Source of the DNA: Bacteroidota bacterium
Lineage (GTDB): Bacteria > Bacteroidota > Bacteroidia > Bacteroidales > F082
Assembly (NCBI GenBank): GCA_016845105.1
Contig: JAERTF010000168.1
Coordinates: 1 to 64,000 of the forward strand
Direction of reading: 5' to 3'
DNA: 64,000 nucleotides
Below are positions 8,834-17,732 of the stretch, in pieces. The position numbers and the translations under genes are program-made. The notes under the pieces are model-generated. The model was not told the origin of the DNA, searched no databases, and worked only from the letters and a program-made list of their open reading frames with translations. Position 1 is the stretch's first letter, and every line of letters begins with the position of its first letter.

Positions 8834-10375
8834 ATGAATGACACTGTTAAAAAATTGATGGATAGAAATCAATTTACTGATGAAACCAAAGCAATCATTG
8901 AAAAAGAAAACTTATTGCCAATTGGTTTACTTAACCGATTACATAATAATTACGAGAAGTATTCAGGGATAATGGATGACTCTGATTTGATGTTTACCAC
9001 AAAAGAGCATTATTCTGGTTTGAAAGGTTTTCGTGAGATAGTCGCCACCTTGAATGAAAATGGAATTGATATAGGACATATTGAAGAAAGAGAATTCTTT
9101 ATAAATGTATATCGTTTTCTTGCCACTAAGCATGTATTGAATACTATTAATTGGAATGATTTTAAGGGTGACCTTATTTTCCAACTTGTTTTTCCACAAC
9201 CTGGCATGGTAAAGCCTGAGATTTTTGAAGCATATCATGCTGCTAAAACCGAGGATGGCAAGAGGAAGTTAATTGATGATTATATAATAAGTAATACAAA
9301 TCCACACGATGGCAAACAACTCTTAAACAAGCCATGGTATGAAGATGATAATAATGAGTTGGTTATTCTGGATGGTAGTCAGCATAAATATCCACAGGTG
9401 CAACTTCTGTTTGATAAAACTACCCAAAGTTGTTTTGCGTTTTGTACTTATTGCTTTCGTCATGCTCAAGTAAGAGGTGATGAGGATATGTTTAATCAGA
9501 AAGATATAAAACCTGTTGTTGATTATATCAGAAAGCATAAGGAAGTAACGGATGTGCTTGTTACAGGTGGCGATGGTGCTTACATGCCTTATGAGAGATT
9601 TGTTTCTTATACAAAACCATTTATTGAAGACCCTGATTTTTCACACATAAAAACCCTGAGAGTTGGGACAAGAGTATTAACTTTTCATCCTGAATTAATA
9701 CTTACAAAAGAGTATGAAAAAACTTTAGGTTGGTTTAAAACTCTAATTGATAATGGTGTACAAGTTGCAATAATGGCGCATTTTTCTACTCCACGAGAAG
9801 TGTTAAATCCAGCGACGATTGCTGCTATCAGAAGACTACGTTCATATGGAATCCTAATTAAGAGTCAGAGCCCAATTATGAACCATATTAGTCTGTTTAC
9901 AGATGATAATGGAGAAGTTGATGTTGACCGTTCAGCCCAAAATTGGATTGACCTTGGGAACATTTTTTCCATGGTATCTGTTGGATTCCATTCCATGTAT
10001 TGTGCGCGTCCAACAGGCGAGCATCATTTCTTTACCGTACCTCTAGCTGATATTAATAAGGTTTTTAGTAAAGTATATAGGTCACTACCTTCCATTAGTC
10101 GTCCATCAAGATATATAACCATGACTTCTTCTGCTGGTAAAACATCTATATTAGGTACTGTTGAAGTAAATGGTGAAAAATTATTTGCACTGAAATTCAA
10201 CGAATCAAGAAATATGGAATGGATGGATAAAGTTTTCCTAGCTAAATTTGATGAAAAAGAAAATACAGTTGAGAAACTCATTCCATTTGAAGGTGATAAG
10301 CACTTCTTTGAAGATGAACTATCAGAAATCGAAGATGCTAAAATGAAAGCTTTAATGAAAAAAATGAATACATAG
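8834..10375 (+). CDS. KamA-family radical-SAM, PLP-dependent amino acid 2,3-aminomutase; substrate probably not lysine
   Basis: Radical-SAM/PLP aminomutase of 513 residues (clostridial lysine 2,3-aminomutase is about 416). The [4Fe-4S]/SAM motif is Cys200-x3-Cys204-x2-Cys207 (CFAFCTYC), followed by VTGGDGAYMP and RVGTRVLTFHPE, which match LAM landmarks. The PLP lysine is Lys436 in SSAGKTS. Aligned by eye to the clostridial enzyme as I remember it, the two lysine-binding Asp residues (293 and 330) fall on Ala391 and Thr429, with Arg392 beside the first. Lysine is therefore unlikely; an acidic or neutral amino acid is more probable. The product would be a beta-amino acid, which the class III aminotransferase downstream could use. 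Confidence is high for the family and moderate for the substrate inference. Confidence 0.88.
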   Translation: MNDTVKKLMDRNQFTDETKAIIEKENLLPIGLLNRLHNNYEKYSGIMDDSDLMFTTKEHYSGLKGFREIVATLNENGIDIGHIEEREFFINVYRFLATKHVLNTINWNDFKGDLIFQLVFPQPGMVKPEIFEAYHAAKTEDGKRKLIDDYIISNTNPHDGKQLLNKPWYEDDNNELVILDGSQHKYPQVQLLFDKTTQSCFAFCTYCFRHAQVRGDEDMFNQKDIKPVVDYIRKHKEVTDVLVTGGDGAYMPYERFVSYTKPFIEDPDFSHIKTLRVGTRVLTFHPELILTKEYEKTLGWFKTLIDNGVQVAIMAHFSTPREVLNPATIAAIRRLRSYGILIKSQSPIMNHISLFTDDNGEVDVDRSAQNWIDLGNIFSMVSVGFHSMYCARPTGEHHFFTVPLADINKVFSKVYRSLPSISRPSRYITMTSSAGKTSILGTVEVNGEKLFALKFNESRNMEWMDKVFLAKFDEKENTVEKLIPFEGDKHFFEDELSEIEDAKMKALMKKMNT

Positions 10376-10525
10376 TTATAGATAAATAAGTATATGAAGT
10401 GGAGGTAGTTCAAAATAGCTTAAGTAATTGTTAATTGAGTTACTACCAATTCTCATAGTAATTAGTAGTACCTAAAAATTCAGATTGTAACGCGGGATAA
10501 TAGTTATCTCAATAAAGTTAAAAAA

Positions 10526-11242
10526 ATGATAAACAAAATTGTTAGTTCACCAGCTGAGGCAGTTGCCAATATATTTGATGGTGCAATGATCATGATTGGA
10601 GGATTCGGAGAAGCCGGAAGTCCAATAGAACTGATCCATGCGCTTATCGATCAAGGGGCAAAAAACCTGACTGTTATAAGTAATAATACTGGAAGTGGTC
10701 ATGTTGGAATAGCATCTCTTATTGAGCATAGGAGGGTAGCAAAAATGATTTGCTCATTTCCAAGAACATTAAACTCTACTGTATTTCCTGAGTTGTATAA
10801 TAAAGGAGAAGTTGACCTGGAGCTGGTTCCCCAGGGAACTCTTGCCGAAAGGATAAGAGCTGGTGGAGCAGGGATTCCTGCATTTTATACGCCTTCATCA
10901 GTTAATACATCATTGGCTAATGGTAAGGAGTTACGCGATTTTGATGGCATAACATATGTGATGGAATACGGTCTTAAGGCCGATTTTTCATTGGTTAAAT
11001 GTGAAGCAGCAGATAGATATGGAAATTTGATTTACAATAAAACTGCAAGAAACTTTGGTCCGGTTATGTGTACTGCTGCGGACCAGACACTTGTTCAAGC
11101 AAAAAGAATTGTCGAGCTTGGAGATATTGATCCAGAATGTGTTGTAACTCCAGGAATATTTGTTAAAAAAGTTGTAGAAGTTACAAATCCTTCCGATGAA
11201 TCTAAACTAGTAGCCGAAGAAAGGAGTTATCCATGGAAATAA
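10526..11242 (+). CDS. pcaI: 3-oxoacid (3-oxoadipate-type) CoA-transferase subunit A
   Basis: Alpha subunit, 238 residues, of a family I CoA-transferase. It has the subunit A motif IMIGGFGEAGSP and the run ISNNTGSGHVGIASL, CSFPRTLNSTVFPELY and LVPQGTLAERIRAGG, which resembles Pseudomonas PcaI closely and more so than AtoD. With the overlapping subunit B it should move CoA from succinyl-CoA (or acetyl-CoA) to a 3-oxo acid, classically 3-oxoadipate. It overlaps subunit B by 10 bases, so translation is coupled. Acetoacetate as substrate (ScoA/AtoD) remains possible. No protocatechuate ring-cleavage genes are present nearby. Confidence 0.85.
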   Translation: MINKIVSSPAEAVANIFDGAMIMIGGFGEAGSPIELIHALIDQGAKNLTVISNNTGSGHVGIASLIEHRRVAKMICSFPRTLNSTVFPELYNKGEVDLELVPQGTLAERIRAGGAGIPAFYTPSSVNTSLANGKELRDFDGITYVMEYGLKADFSLVKCEAADRYGNLIYNKTARNFGPVMCTAADQTLVQAKRIVELGDIDPECVVTPGIFVKKVVEVTNPSDESKLVAEERSYPWK

Positions 11243-11889
11243 AAGAAACTAAAGTTGGTTGGAGCCGAATTGAAATGGCTCAAAAAGTAGCACTGGATAT
11301 TCCGGATGAATCCTATGTAAACCTTGGGATTGGATTACCAGAATTGGTTGCAGATCACGTACCGGAAGGTAGAGAGGTTATTTATCATACGGAGAACGGT
11401 TTGCTAGGGATGGGTCCGATTCCGGAAGAAAGTGAGAGAGATCCTGAATTGATTAATGCTGGCAAAAAGAATATTACAGCCATAAAGGGCGGAAGTTTTT
11501 TCCATCATGCTGATAGTTTCACTATGATCCGTGGTAAGCATATTGATATATGCGTACTGGGTGCTTTCCAAGTTTCTAAGGATGGAGATATCGCCAATTG
11601 GTCAACAGGAAAACCAGGTGCAATTCCAGCAGTTGGAGGTGCAATGGATTTGGTGGCAGGCGTTAAGAGGATATTTGTAATTACTCAACATAATACCAAG
11701 GATGGAAAATCTAAACTAGTTAATGAATGTACTTATCCTCTAACCGGAAAAGGTGTTGTGGAAACTATTTATACCAATTTGGCCATTATTGATTTAAAGA
11801 AAGAAGGGTTGGTTGTGAGAGAAATGGGACCAAATGTGGATTTTGAATATTTACAAGAACATACAGAAGCACCATTAATAAAATCATAA
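11233..11889 (+). CDS. pcaJ: 3-oxoacid (3-oxoadipate-type) CoA-transferase subunit B
   Basis: Beta subunit of 218 residues. The catalytic glutamate is Glu54 in YHTENGLLGMG, which forms the glutamyl-CoA thioester in this family. Other family landmarks are VNLGIGLPELV, FFHHADSFTMIRG, LGAFQVSKDGDIANW and PAVGGAMDL. The sequence follows PcaJ along its length (for example ECTYPLTGKG). It overlaps subunit A by 10 bases and lies five bases before the aminotransferase start, consistent with one transcript. Confidence 0.87.
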   Translation: MEIKETKVGWSRIEMAQKVALDIPDESYVNLGIGLPELVADHVPEGREVIYHTENGLLGMGPIPEESERDPELINAGKKNITAIKGGSFFHHADSFTMIRGKHIDICVLGAFQVSKDGDIANWSTGKPGAIPAVGGAMDLVAGVKRIFVITQHNTKDGKSKLVNECTYPLTGKGVVETIYTNLAIIDLKKEGLVVREMGPNVDFEYLQEHTEAPLIKS

Positions 11890-11893
11890 CATC

Positions 11894-13240
11894 ATGAGTC
11901 AATCTTATAATGTAAACCGTAAGTATAGTTCAAAACTATATAAAAGGGCCAAGGAGGTTATAACAGGAGGAGTGAGTAGAAATACCATTTTCCGACGTCC
12001 TCATCCTTTTTATGTTTCCACCGCAGAAGGTAGTTATGTGACTGATATCGACGCTAATACTCGAATAGATTTTGCCAATAATATGGCATCTCTAATTCAT
12101 GGTCATGCTCATCCTGCTGTTAATGAAGCAGTCATGGAACAATTGCAAAAGGGTACGGCCTATACATTAGGTACAAAGGTAGAGATTGAGTTTGGAGAAT
12201 TACTGATTGAAAGAAATCATAATTTTGAAAAAATCAGATTTGTTAACTCAGGTACAGAGGCTGTTATGACAATGATTAAGGCAGCAAGAGCGTATACTGG
12301 TAAACCAAAAATTGCTAAGGCAGAAGGTGCTTATCATGGCACATATGATTTTGCAGAAATTAGTCAGATTGTAAAACCCGAAAACTGGGGAGATATTGAT
12401 CAACCAAACTCTGTTCCGGTTACCTTTGGAACTTCGGATTGTGTGAAAAATGATGTAGTTATTTTTCCATACAATGATACAGAACGGACATTAAATCTAC
12501 TTGAAGCCAATAAAGATGATCTGGCATGTGTACTAATAGATCCTGTTTCTCATCGTGTAGGAATGTTTCCAATAGAAGAAGATTATCTTGTTGCAATTTA
12601 TAATTGGACAAGAAAAAATAAGGTGTTGTTGGTATTTGATGAGGTAGTGACATATCGTGTAACATATAGTGGCGCACAAGAACTATATCCTGTAAAGCCT
12701 GATATGACAGCCTTAGGAAAGATTATAGGCGGAGGTTTCCCCGTTGGTGCCATAGCAGGTGATGCCAAAATAATGTCTGTATTTGACCCAACTCACAAAA
12801 TAATTAAACAACCTCATTCTGGCACATTTTCGGCAAATCCAATAACTATGACAGCTGGAAAAGTAGCGATGGAATTATTTGACAGGCAGGCTGTTGATGA
12901 TATTAATAATATAACAGACATCGCCAAGAAGCAAATTGCTGAGGCAGCAAAGGATGCTGATGTTCCAATAATACTTACTGGTGCTGGTTCTATGTTTAGG
13001 TTCCATTTTCGTCACAAGGCACCTCGTAATTATCGTGAAACTTATCAATGTCCTGAAGAACGAAAATTAATAGTGGATTTTCTGGATTATCTATTTCTTC
13101 ATGAAGACTTGATAATGATAAACACTTTTGCCTGTATGTTTGCCACTACAATCACTCAAGTGGAGGTAGATCGCCTGACCGAATCATTGCATAAAGGATT
13201 TATTAAATTCAAAGAGAAAATACATTCTTGTGCAAAGTAA
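11894..13240 (+). CDS. Class III aminotransferase, GSA-aminomutase-like; candidate beta-amino acid aminotransferase
   Basis: PLP fold-type I, class III aminotransferase of 448 residues. The PLP lysine is Lys276 in ALGKIIGGGFPVGA, Asp249 in VFDEVV contacts the pyridine nitrogen, and NSGTEAVMTMIKAAR (about 118-132) binds phosphate. The overall pattern is that of glutamate-1-semialdehyde aminomutase relatives, the same branch that holds characterised beta-phenylalanine aminotransferases. A heme-pathway role is unlikely in this context. Between PcaIJ and PcaF, and downstream of an aminomutase, the natural reading is transamination of a beta-amino acid to a beta-keto acid. The amino acceptor is presumably 2-oxoglutarate or pyruvate. 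The substrate is inference. Confidence 0.82.
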   Translation: MSQSYNVNRKYSSKLYKRAKEVITGGVSRNTIFRRPHPFYVSTAEGSYVTDIDANTRIDFANNMASLIHGHAHPAVNEAVMEQLQKGTAYTLGTKVEIEFGELLIERNHNFEKIRFVNSGTEAVMTMIKAARAYTGKPKIAKAEGAYHGTYDFAEISQIVKPENWGDIDQPNSVPVTFGTSDCVKNDVVIFPYNDTERTLNLLEANKDDLACVLIDPVSHRVGMFPIEEDYLVAIYNWTRKNKVLLVFDEVVTYRVTYSGAQELYPVKPDMTALGKIIGGGFPVGAIAGDAKIMSVFDPTHKIIKQPHSGTFSANPITMTAGKVAMELFDRQAVDDINNITDIAKKQIAEAAKDADVPIILTGAGSMFRFHFRHKAPRNYRETYQCPEERKLIVDFLDYLFLHEDLIMINTFACMFATTITQVEVDRLTESLHKGFIKFKEKIHSCAK

Positions 13241-13342
13241 TGTAGGGTAATAAACTGGATTATAGAATATTATTATTGTTAATCGGAAATGATTTGAAAG
13301 TAACATGATTCTGCCTTGCAGAGTTTATTAAAAATATAAATT

Positions 13343-14548
13343 ATGACAAATGTATATATCTGCGATGCCATAAGAACTCCTGTAGGAAGATATGGTGGTT
13401 CTTTATCAACAGTTCGAACTGATGATTTGGCAGCAATAGTTTTAAAAGAAATCAAGGTCAGAAACCCAGGTATTAATTGGGAAGAAGTTGATGATGTATT
13501 TATGGGTTGTGCAAATCAAGCAGGTGAGGATAATAGAAATGTTGCGCGTATGGCACTTCTTCTAGCTGGATATTCTGAAAAAGTATCTGGTATGACCTTA
13601 AATCGGTTGTGTGGTTCAGGTATGGATGCTATAGGTACTGCTGCAAGAGCAATTAAAGCAAGGGAGGCAGATATAATCATTGCTGGTGGAGTAGAAAGCA
13701 TGTCACGTTCACCATTCGTAATGGGAAAAGCAACAACTGGTTTTGCAAGAAACCAAAAGCTGGAAGATACAACCATTGGTTGGCGATTTATCAACCCCAA
13801 GCTAAATAGTATGTATGGAACTGAGGGGATGATTTTTACAGCTGAAAATATTGCATCTGATTTTAATATTAGTCGTGAGGATCAGGATAAATTTGCCTTA
13901 AAGAGTCAACAAAAAGCTAAAAAAGCCCAAGAGGAAGGATTGCTTGCAGAGGAGATTATCCCAGTTACTATTCCCCAAAGGAAAGGAGATCCAATTGTTG
14001 CAGATAGAGATGAACATCTTAGATTATCCCCACTTGAGAAATTAGCATCATTAAAGTCTATTACACACTCTGAAGGAACAGTAACTGCAGGAAATTCATC
14101 AGGAGTGAATGATGGTGCAGCAGCCTTAATTATTGCATCAGAAGAAGCTGTGAAAAAGTATAACCTCAAGCCAAAAGCAAAAATACTTGGAATGAGTACA
14201 GCTGGAGTTCTGCCCAGAATCATGGGTATGGGGCCAGTTACTGCCACTCAGAAATTATTAAGCAGGCTTGATCTAAGCCTCGAGGATATGGATATTATAG
14301 AGCTCAACGAAGCATTTGCAGCACAGTCATTAGGGTGTATGCGAGAACTTGGTTTAGATGATGAGGATGTTAGAGTAAATCCATTGGGAGGTGCAATTGC
14401 AATTGGGCATCCGTTAGGCATGAGTGGGGCAAGAATTGTAACATCGGCCATGCACCAGCTGCAGCGTACTAAGTTGAAAAGAGCTCTTTGTACAATGTGT
14501 ATTGGTGTTGGACAAGGAATAGCTATTGTGTTGGAAAGAGTGCCTTAA
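13343..14548 (+). CDS. pcaF: 3-oxoadipyl-CoA thiolase-type acetyl-CoA acyltransferase
   Basis: Thiolase of 401 residues. The nucleophile is Cys90 in [10 protein letters not shown]; His356 in [10 protein letters not shown] and Cys386 in CIGVGQG complete the site. Features typical of PcaF/PaaJ rather than general acetoacetyl-CoA thiolases are [40 protein letters not shown] and [14 protein letters not shown]. The expected reaction is 3-oxoadipyl-CoA + CoA to succinyl-CoA + acetyl-CoA. It is last in the cassette, separated from the aminotransferase by 102 bases. A role on another 3-oxoacyl-CoA of similar size cannot be excluded. Confidence 0.9.
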   Translation: MTNVYICDAIRTPVGRYGGSLSTVRTDDLAAIVLKEIKVRNPGINWEEVDDVFMGCANQAGEDNRNVARMALLLAGYSEKVSGMTLNRLCGSGMDAIGTAARAIKAREADIIIAGGVESMSRSPFVMGKATTGFARNQKLEDTTIGWRFINPKLNSMYGTEGMIFTAENIASDFNISREDQDKFALKSQQKAKKAQEEGLLAEEIIPVTIPQRKGDPIVADRDEHLRLSPLEKLASLKSITHSEGTVTAGNSSGVNDGAAALIIASEEAVKKYNLKPKAKILGMSTAGVLPRIMGMGPVTATQKLLSRLDLSLEDMDIIELNEAFAAQSLGCMRELGLDDEDVRVNPLGGAIAIGHPLGMSGARIVTSAMHQLQRTKLKRALCTMCIGVGQGIAIVLERVP

Positions 14549-14584
14549 TTGTATAACAATTGTTACTAAATGACCATGGGTATA

Positions 14585-15056
14585 CTAAACACAGAAGAGA
14601 TAGTAAAGAGCAAGCGGAAGATCCTTGTCATGTGGCATTCATCAACAAGACTATCAATGTGGTATACTTTGGGATTCTTCTATTGGTCTGGGCGCTGAAT
14701 CGTACAGAAGAAGTGGAAAGCTTGCCGATTTTATTTCCATGGCAACAGTAGCAATAAAACATGTGGTGGATTCCCTTGAGAATAGTATAAAATCATTGGC
14801 GTAGAGAAATAACTAAAACAGATTTTAATAATGGCTGAAGTTTTGCAAGGTGCATGTTACCAGGTAATTTACACTTTGTTTCAGGCAAGCAGGGTATGGG
14901 CACCTGAAGCTATTAATGAAGCTTTGTAAGGATTAGTCACGAAAGCTGAAAATATACTAAGGAACCCATAAGTTGCGCATCTGAAGTGGTTAACAAAATG
15001 GGAGGTGCTGATGAAGAACACTCTCAGTATTTTACTAGTGGAGGATGTAGCAAACA
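14585..15056 (+). pseudogene. Decayed gene, C_GCAxxG_C_C-like redox protein remnant
   Basis: The space after the thiolase holds pieces of a broken coding sequence in changing frames. At 14652-14804 one frame reads YQCGILWDSSIGLGAESYRR and ends at a stop. Near 14831 another reads ACYQVIYTLFQASRVWAPEA, then a stop and LVTKAENILRNP. A third near 14960 reads SCASEVVNKMGGADEEHSQY. The order and motifs resemble C_GCAxxG_C_C-family proteins, whose C-terminal redox segment would be missing. At least two frameshifts and several stops are required, so it cannot be functional as written. The family match is from memory and by eye. Confidence 0.5.
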
Positions 15057-15182
15057 TACAACTATGTATAATATTCCAAACAAAAAATCAAGAATATTTA
15101 ATCAGAAAAAACATCATAGTTATCAAGGAGTTTCATTAAACATCTATCTGCAATCATTCCAAATTACAAACAACTAATTTTA

Positions 15183-15190
15183 TACTTTTG
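15183..15190 (+). promoter_or_regulatory. -7-like box abutting the cca start
   Basis: TACTTTTG matches TAnnTTTG but ends only four bases before the ATG at 15195. Transcription from it would be leaderless or nearly so. Confidence 0.35.
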
Positions 15191-15194
15191 CATA

Positions 15195-16655
15195 ATGTTA
15201 AATTTTGCTGATAAACTACAAAACAGTTTTTTCAAAACAATTTCAAAGGTTTGCTATACATCAAATGTAAAAGCTTTTGTAATTGGTGGTTTTGTTCGTG
15301 ATTTGATAATCGCACGCCCATCAAAAGATGTAGATATAGTTGTGGTTGGAAGTGGAATTAAAGTAGCAAGAAAAGTGGCAGATGAAATGGGATCTGGAAC
15401 CAGTGTTAAGTATTTTAAAAACTTTGGTACTGCCATGATTAGAAGTGGTGACTGGATTATTGAATTTGTAGGTGCTCGAAAAGAATCTTACAGGTCACAT
15501 TCGCGAAAACCAATTGTTGAAGATGGGTCATTATCTGATGATCAAAATAGAAGGGATTTCACGATAAATGCAATGTCGCTGAGTCTTCAAAAAAATACTT
15601 TTGGAGATTTATTGGATCCATTTAATGGTGTTGACGATATTAAGAATGGTATTATCAGAACACCCCTTGATCCTGATATAACATTTTCCGACGATCCGTT
15701 GAGGATGTTGCGTGCCATTAGATTTGCCACACAATTGAATTTTAAAATTGATCCTGATACCTTAGATGCAATAACCAGAAATAGGAAAAGAATTACAATT
15801 GTTTCCATGGAAAGAGTCGTTGATGAATTAAACCTCATCATTATGTCGCCCATTCCTTCGATTGGTTTTAAATTACTGGATGAGACAGGATTGCTTGAAA
15901 TAATATTCCCGAAGTTTGCTGACCTAAAGGGTGTTGAGGTAATTAACCATCAGGCACATAAGGATAATTTTTATCACACCTTGCAAGTTCTTGACAATTT
16001 AAGTGAAAAATCAGATGAATTATGGTTGCGATGGGCAGCAATACTGCATGATATTGCTAAACCAGTAACTAAAAGATATTCTCCCAAAACAGGTTGGACA
16101 TTTCATGGTCATGAATTTATTGGGTCAAAGATGGTTCCAGGGATTTTCAAGAAGTTAAAACTTCCATTAAACGAAAAAATGCGATATGTACAAAAGATGG
16201 TTCAGTTGCATTTACGACCAATTGTACTAGCGCAGGAAATTGTAACCGATTCTGCCATTAGGAGATTATTGTTTGATGCTGGTGATGATATTGATGACTT
16301 AATGATGCTTTGTGATGCAGATATTACATCTAAAAATGAAGAAAGAGTTAGAAAATACTTAAATAACTTTCAACTTGTTAGAAGAAAACTAAAAGAAGTT
16401 GAAGAAAAAGATAATCTCCGAAACTGGCAACCTCCAATCACTGGTGAAATAATTATGGAGACATTTGGCTTAAGTCCATCAAAAACTGTTGGTGATATTA
16501 AAGTTGCCATAAGGGAAGCTATTCTTGATGGTGAGATAGATAATTCATACAAAGAAGCATATAGTTACATGCTTGAAAGAGGTAAAGAAAAAAAACTTAG
16601 AGTTGTAAAAATAATTGAGGATCCTAATCTAAATATTTCCGAAAACAATAAATGA
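15195..16655 (+). CDS. cca: CCA tRNA nucleotidyltransferase / poly(A) polymerase family with HD domain
   Basis: Class II nucleotidyltransferase of 486 residues that adds or repairs the 3' CCA of tRNAs. The N-terminal catalytic domain has GGFVRDLI (about 32-39) and the metal-binding [19 protein letters not shown] is the next conserved block. RNA- and primer-binding regions follow, then an HD phosphohydrolase domain ([12 protein letters not shown], and [11 protein letters not shown]). The tRNA in this window has no encoded CCA, so the activity is needed. The stop overlaps the miaA start by four bases (ATGA), coupling two tRNA-processing genes. Confidence 0.92.
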   Translation: MLNFADKLQNSFFKTISKVCYTSNVKAFVIGGFVRDLIIARPSKDVDIVVVGSGIKVARKVADEMGSGTSVKYFKNFGTAMIRSGDWIIEFVGARKESYRSHSRKPIVEDGSLSDDQNRRDFTINAMSLSLQKNTFGDLLDPFNGVDDIKNGIIRTPLDPDITFSDDPLRMLRAIRFATQLNFKIDPDTLDAITRNRKRITIVSMERVVDELNLIIMSPIPSIGFKLLDETGLLEIIFPKFADLKGVEVINHQAHKDNFYHTLQVLDNLSEKSDELWLRWAAILHDIAKPVTKRYSPKTGWTFHGHEFIGSKMVPGIFKKLKLPLNEKMRYVQKMVQLHLRPIVLAQEIVTDSAIRRLLFDAGDDIDDLMMLCDADITSKNEERVRKYLNNFQLVRRKLKEVEEKDNLRNWQPPITGEIIMETFGLSPSKTVGDIKVAIREAILDGEIDNSYKEAYSYMLERGKEKKLRVVKIIEDPNLNISENNK

Positions 16656-17566
16656 GTTCAAAATCCAAATTTTCAGGCAAACTAATTGTAATTGTTGGAC
16701 CAACGGCATCGGGCAAAACTTCAACTTCACTAAAAATTGCCAAACATTATGGAACTCAAATAATAAGTGCGGATTCAAGACAATTCTATAAGGAAATACC
16801 CATAGGTACAGCGGCTCCAACTTCAAGTGAGCAGAATGAAGTTAAACATCATTTTGTTGGAAACCTATCCATAACCGATAATTATAATGTTTCAAAATTT
16901 GAACATGATGTTATTAATCTCCTTAATAATGAGTTTTCAAATTCTCCCCTTGTTTTGATGGTTGGTGGTTCGGGATTGTACATCGATGCAGTATGTAAAG
17001 GTATTGATGTGCTTCCTGACATTGATTATAATATCCGCAAAAATACGCAGCAACTATTTGAGGAAGAAGGAACTCATGGATTGGCTAAAAAATTATGGTT
17101 ACTCGATCCTGAATACTATGTCCAGGTTGACCACAATAATCCCATGCGATTAATGCGTGCCATAGAAGTATGCTTACAATCTGGAAAAAAATATTCTGAT
17201 CTAAGAAAAAATAAAAATCAAACAAGAAGCTTTGATATTATCAAAATTGGGATTAATGTTCCCAGAGAGATACTTGTTGAGAGGATAAACAATCGCACTA
17301 ATATGATGATGGATGAAGGTTGGTTGGATGAGGCAAAATCCGTGTTTAAGCATAAGAACCTAAACTCCTTAAATACGGTTGGTTATAAAGAGTTATTCGC
17401 CTATCTAGATAAAAATATGACAATTGATCAAGCAATTGAAAAAATTAAAACAAATACCCGCCGATATGCAAAACGCCAAATGACATGGTTTAGAAGATAT
17501 AAGGAAGTAAACTGGTTTGAACCAGATGATATCATTGGCATGATTAAGTTAATTGATGGAGTATGA
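16652..17566 (+). CDS. miaA: tRNA dimethylallyltransferase
   Basis: MiaA transfers a dimethylallyl group to N6 of A37 in tRNAs reading UNN codons. The protein has 304 residues, as expected. The P-loop GPTASGKT is at 16-23, followed by [20 protein letters not shown]; the block [16 protein letters not shown] and the C-terminal [16 protein letters not shown] are family hallmarks. It is translationally coupled to cca. Confidence 0.95.
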   Translation: MSSKSKFSGKLIVIVGPTASGKTSTSLKIAKHYGTQIISADSRQFYKEIPIGTAAPTSSEQNEVKHHFVGNLSITDNYNVSKFEHDVINLLNNEFSNSPLVLMVGGSGLYIDAVCKGIDVLPDIDYNIRKNTQQLFEEEGTHGLAKKLWLLDPEYYVQVDHNNPMRLMRAIEVCLQSGKKYSDLRKNKNQTRSFDIIKIGINVPREILVERINNRTNMMMDEGWLDEAKSVFKHKNLNSLNTVGYKELFAYLDKNMTIDQAIEKIKTNTRRYAKRQMTWFRRYKEVNWFEPDDIIGMIKLIDGV

Positions 17567-17732
17567 TAGGTTGTTAATAGCATACAATAAATTGATAACA
17601 ATTATAAGCAGACAACAAGGAAACCACCACCACCCCTTAACACTTCTTTATAACTTTTTAACTCATTCTCTTAATTTGTTTGGCATTAGATTTGCATTTT
17701 ATTGTAATTTTGACTTCCAGCAAGTAATTTCT

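Noticed and set aside
8834-14548. Standard clostridial lysine fermentation operon
   Set aside because: kamD, kamE, kdd, kce and kal are absent, the aminomutase lacks both lysine-binding Asp residues, and the CoA-transferase and thiolase are of the 3-oxoadipate type.
14560-14751. 63-codon open frame after the thiolase
   Set aside because: Its protein has no sense of its own; a different frame of the same bases carries the recognisable fragment of the decayed gene.
14986-15177. 63-codon open frame before cca
   Set aside because: Its first part coincides with the EVVNKMGGADEEH fragment of the decayed gene, and the rest is low-complexity; not an independent gene.
17553-17732. N-terminal extension of the large T9SS type B protein
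   Set aside because: Overlaps miaA, has no signal peptide and looks non-coding; the ATG at 17733 gives a proper signal peptide.
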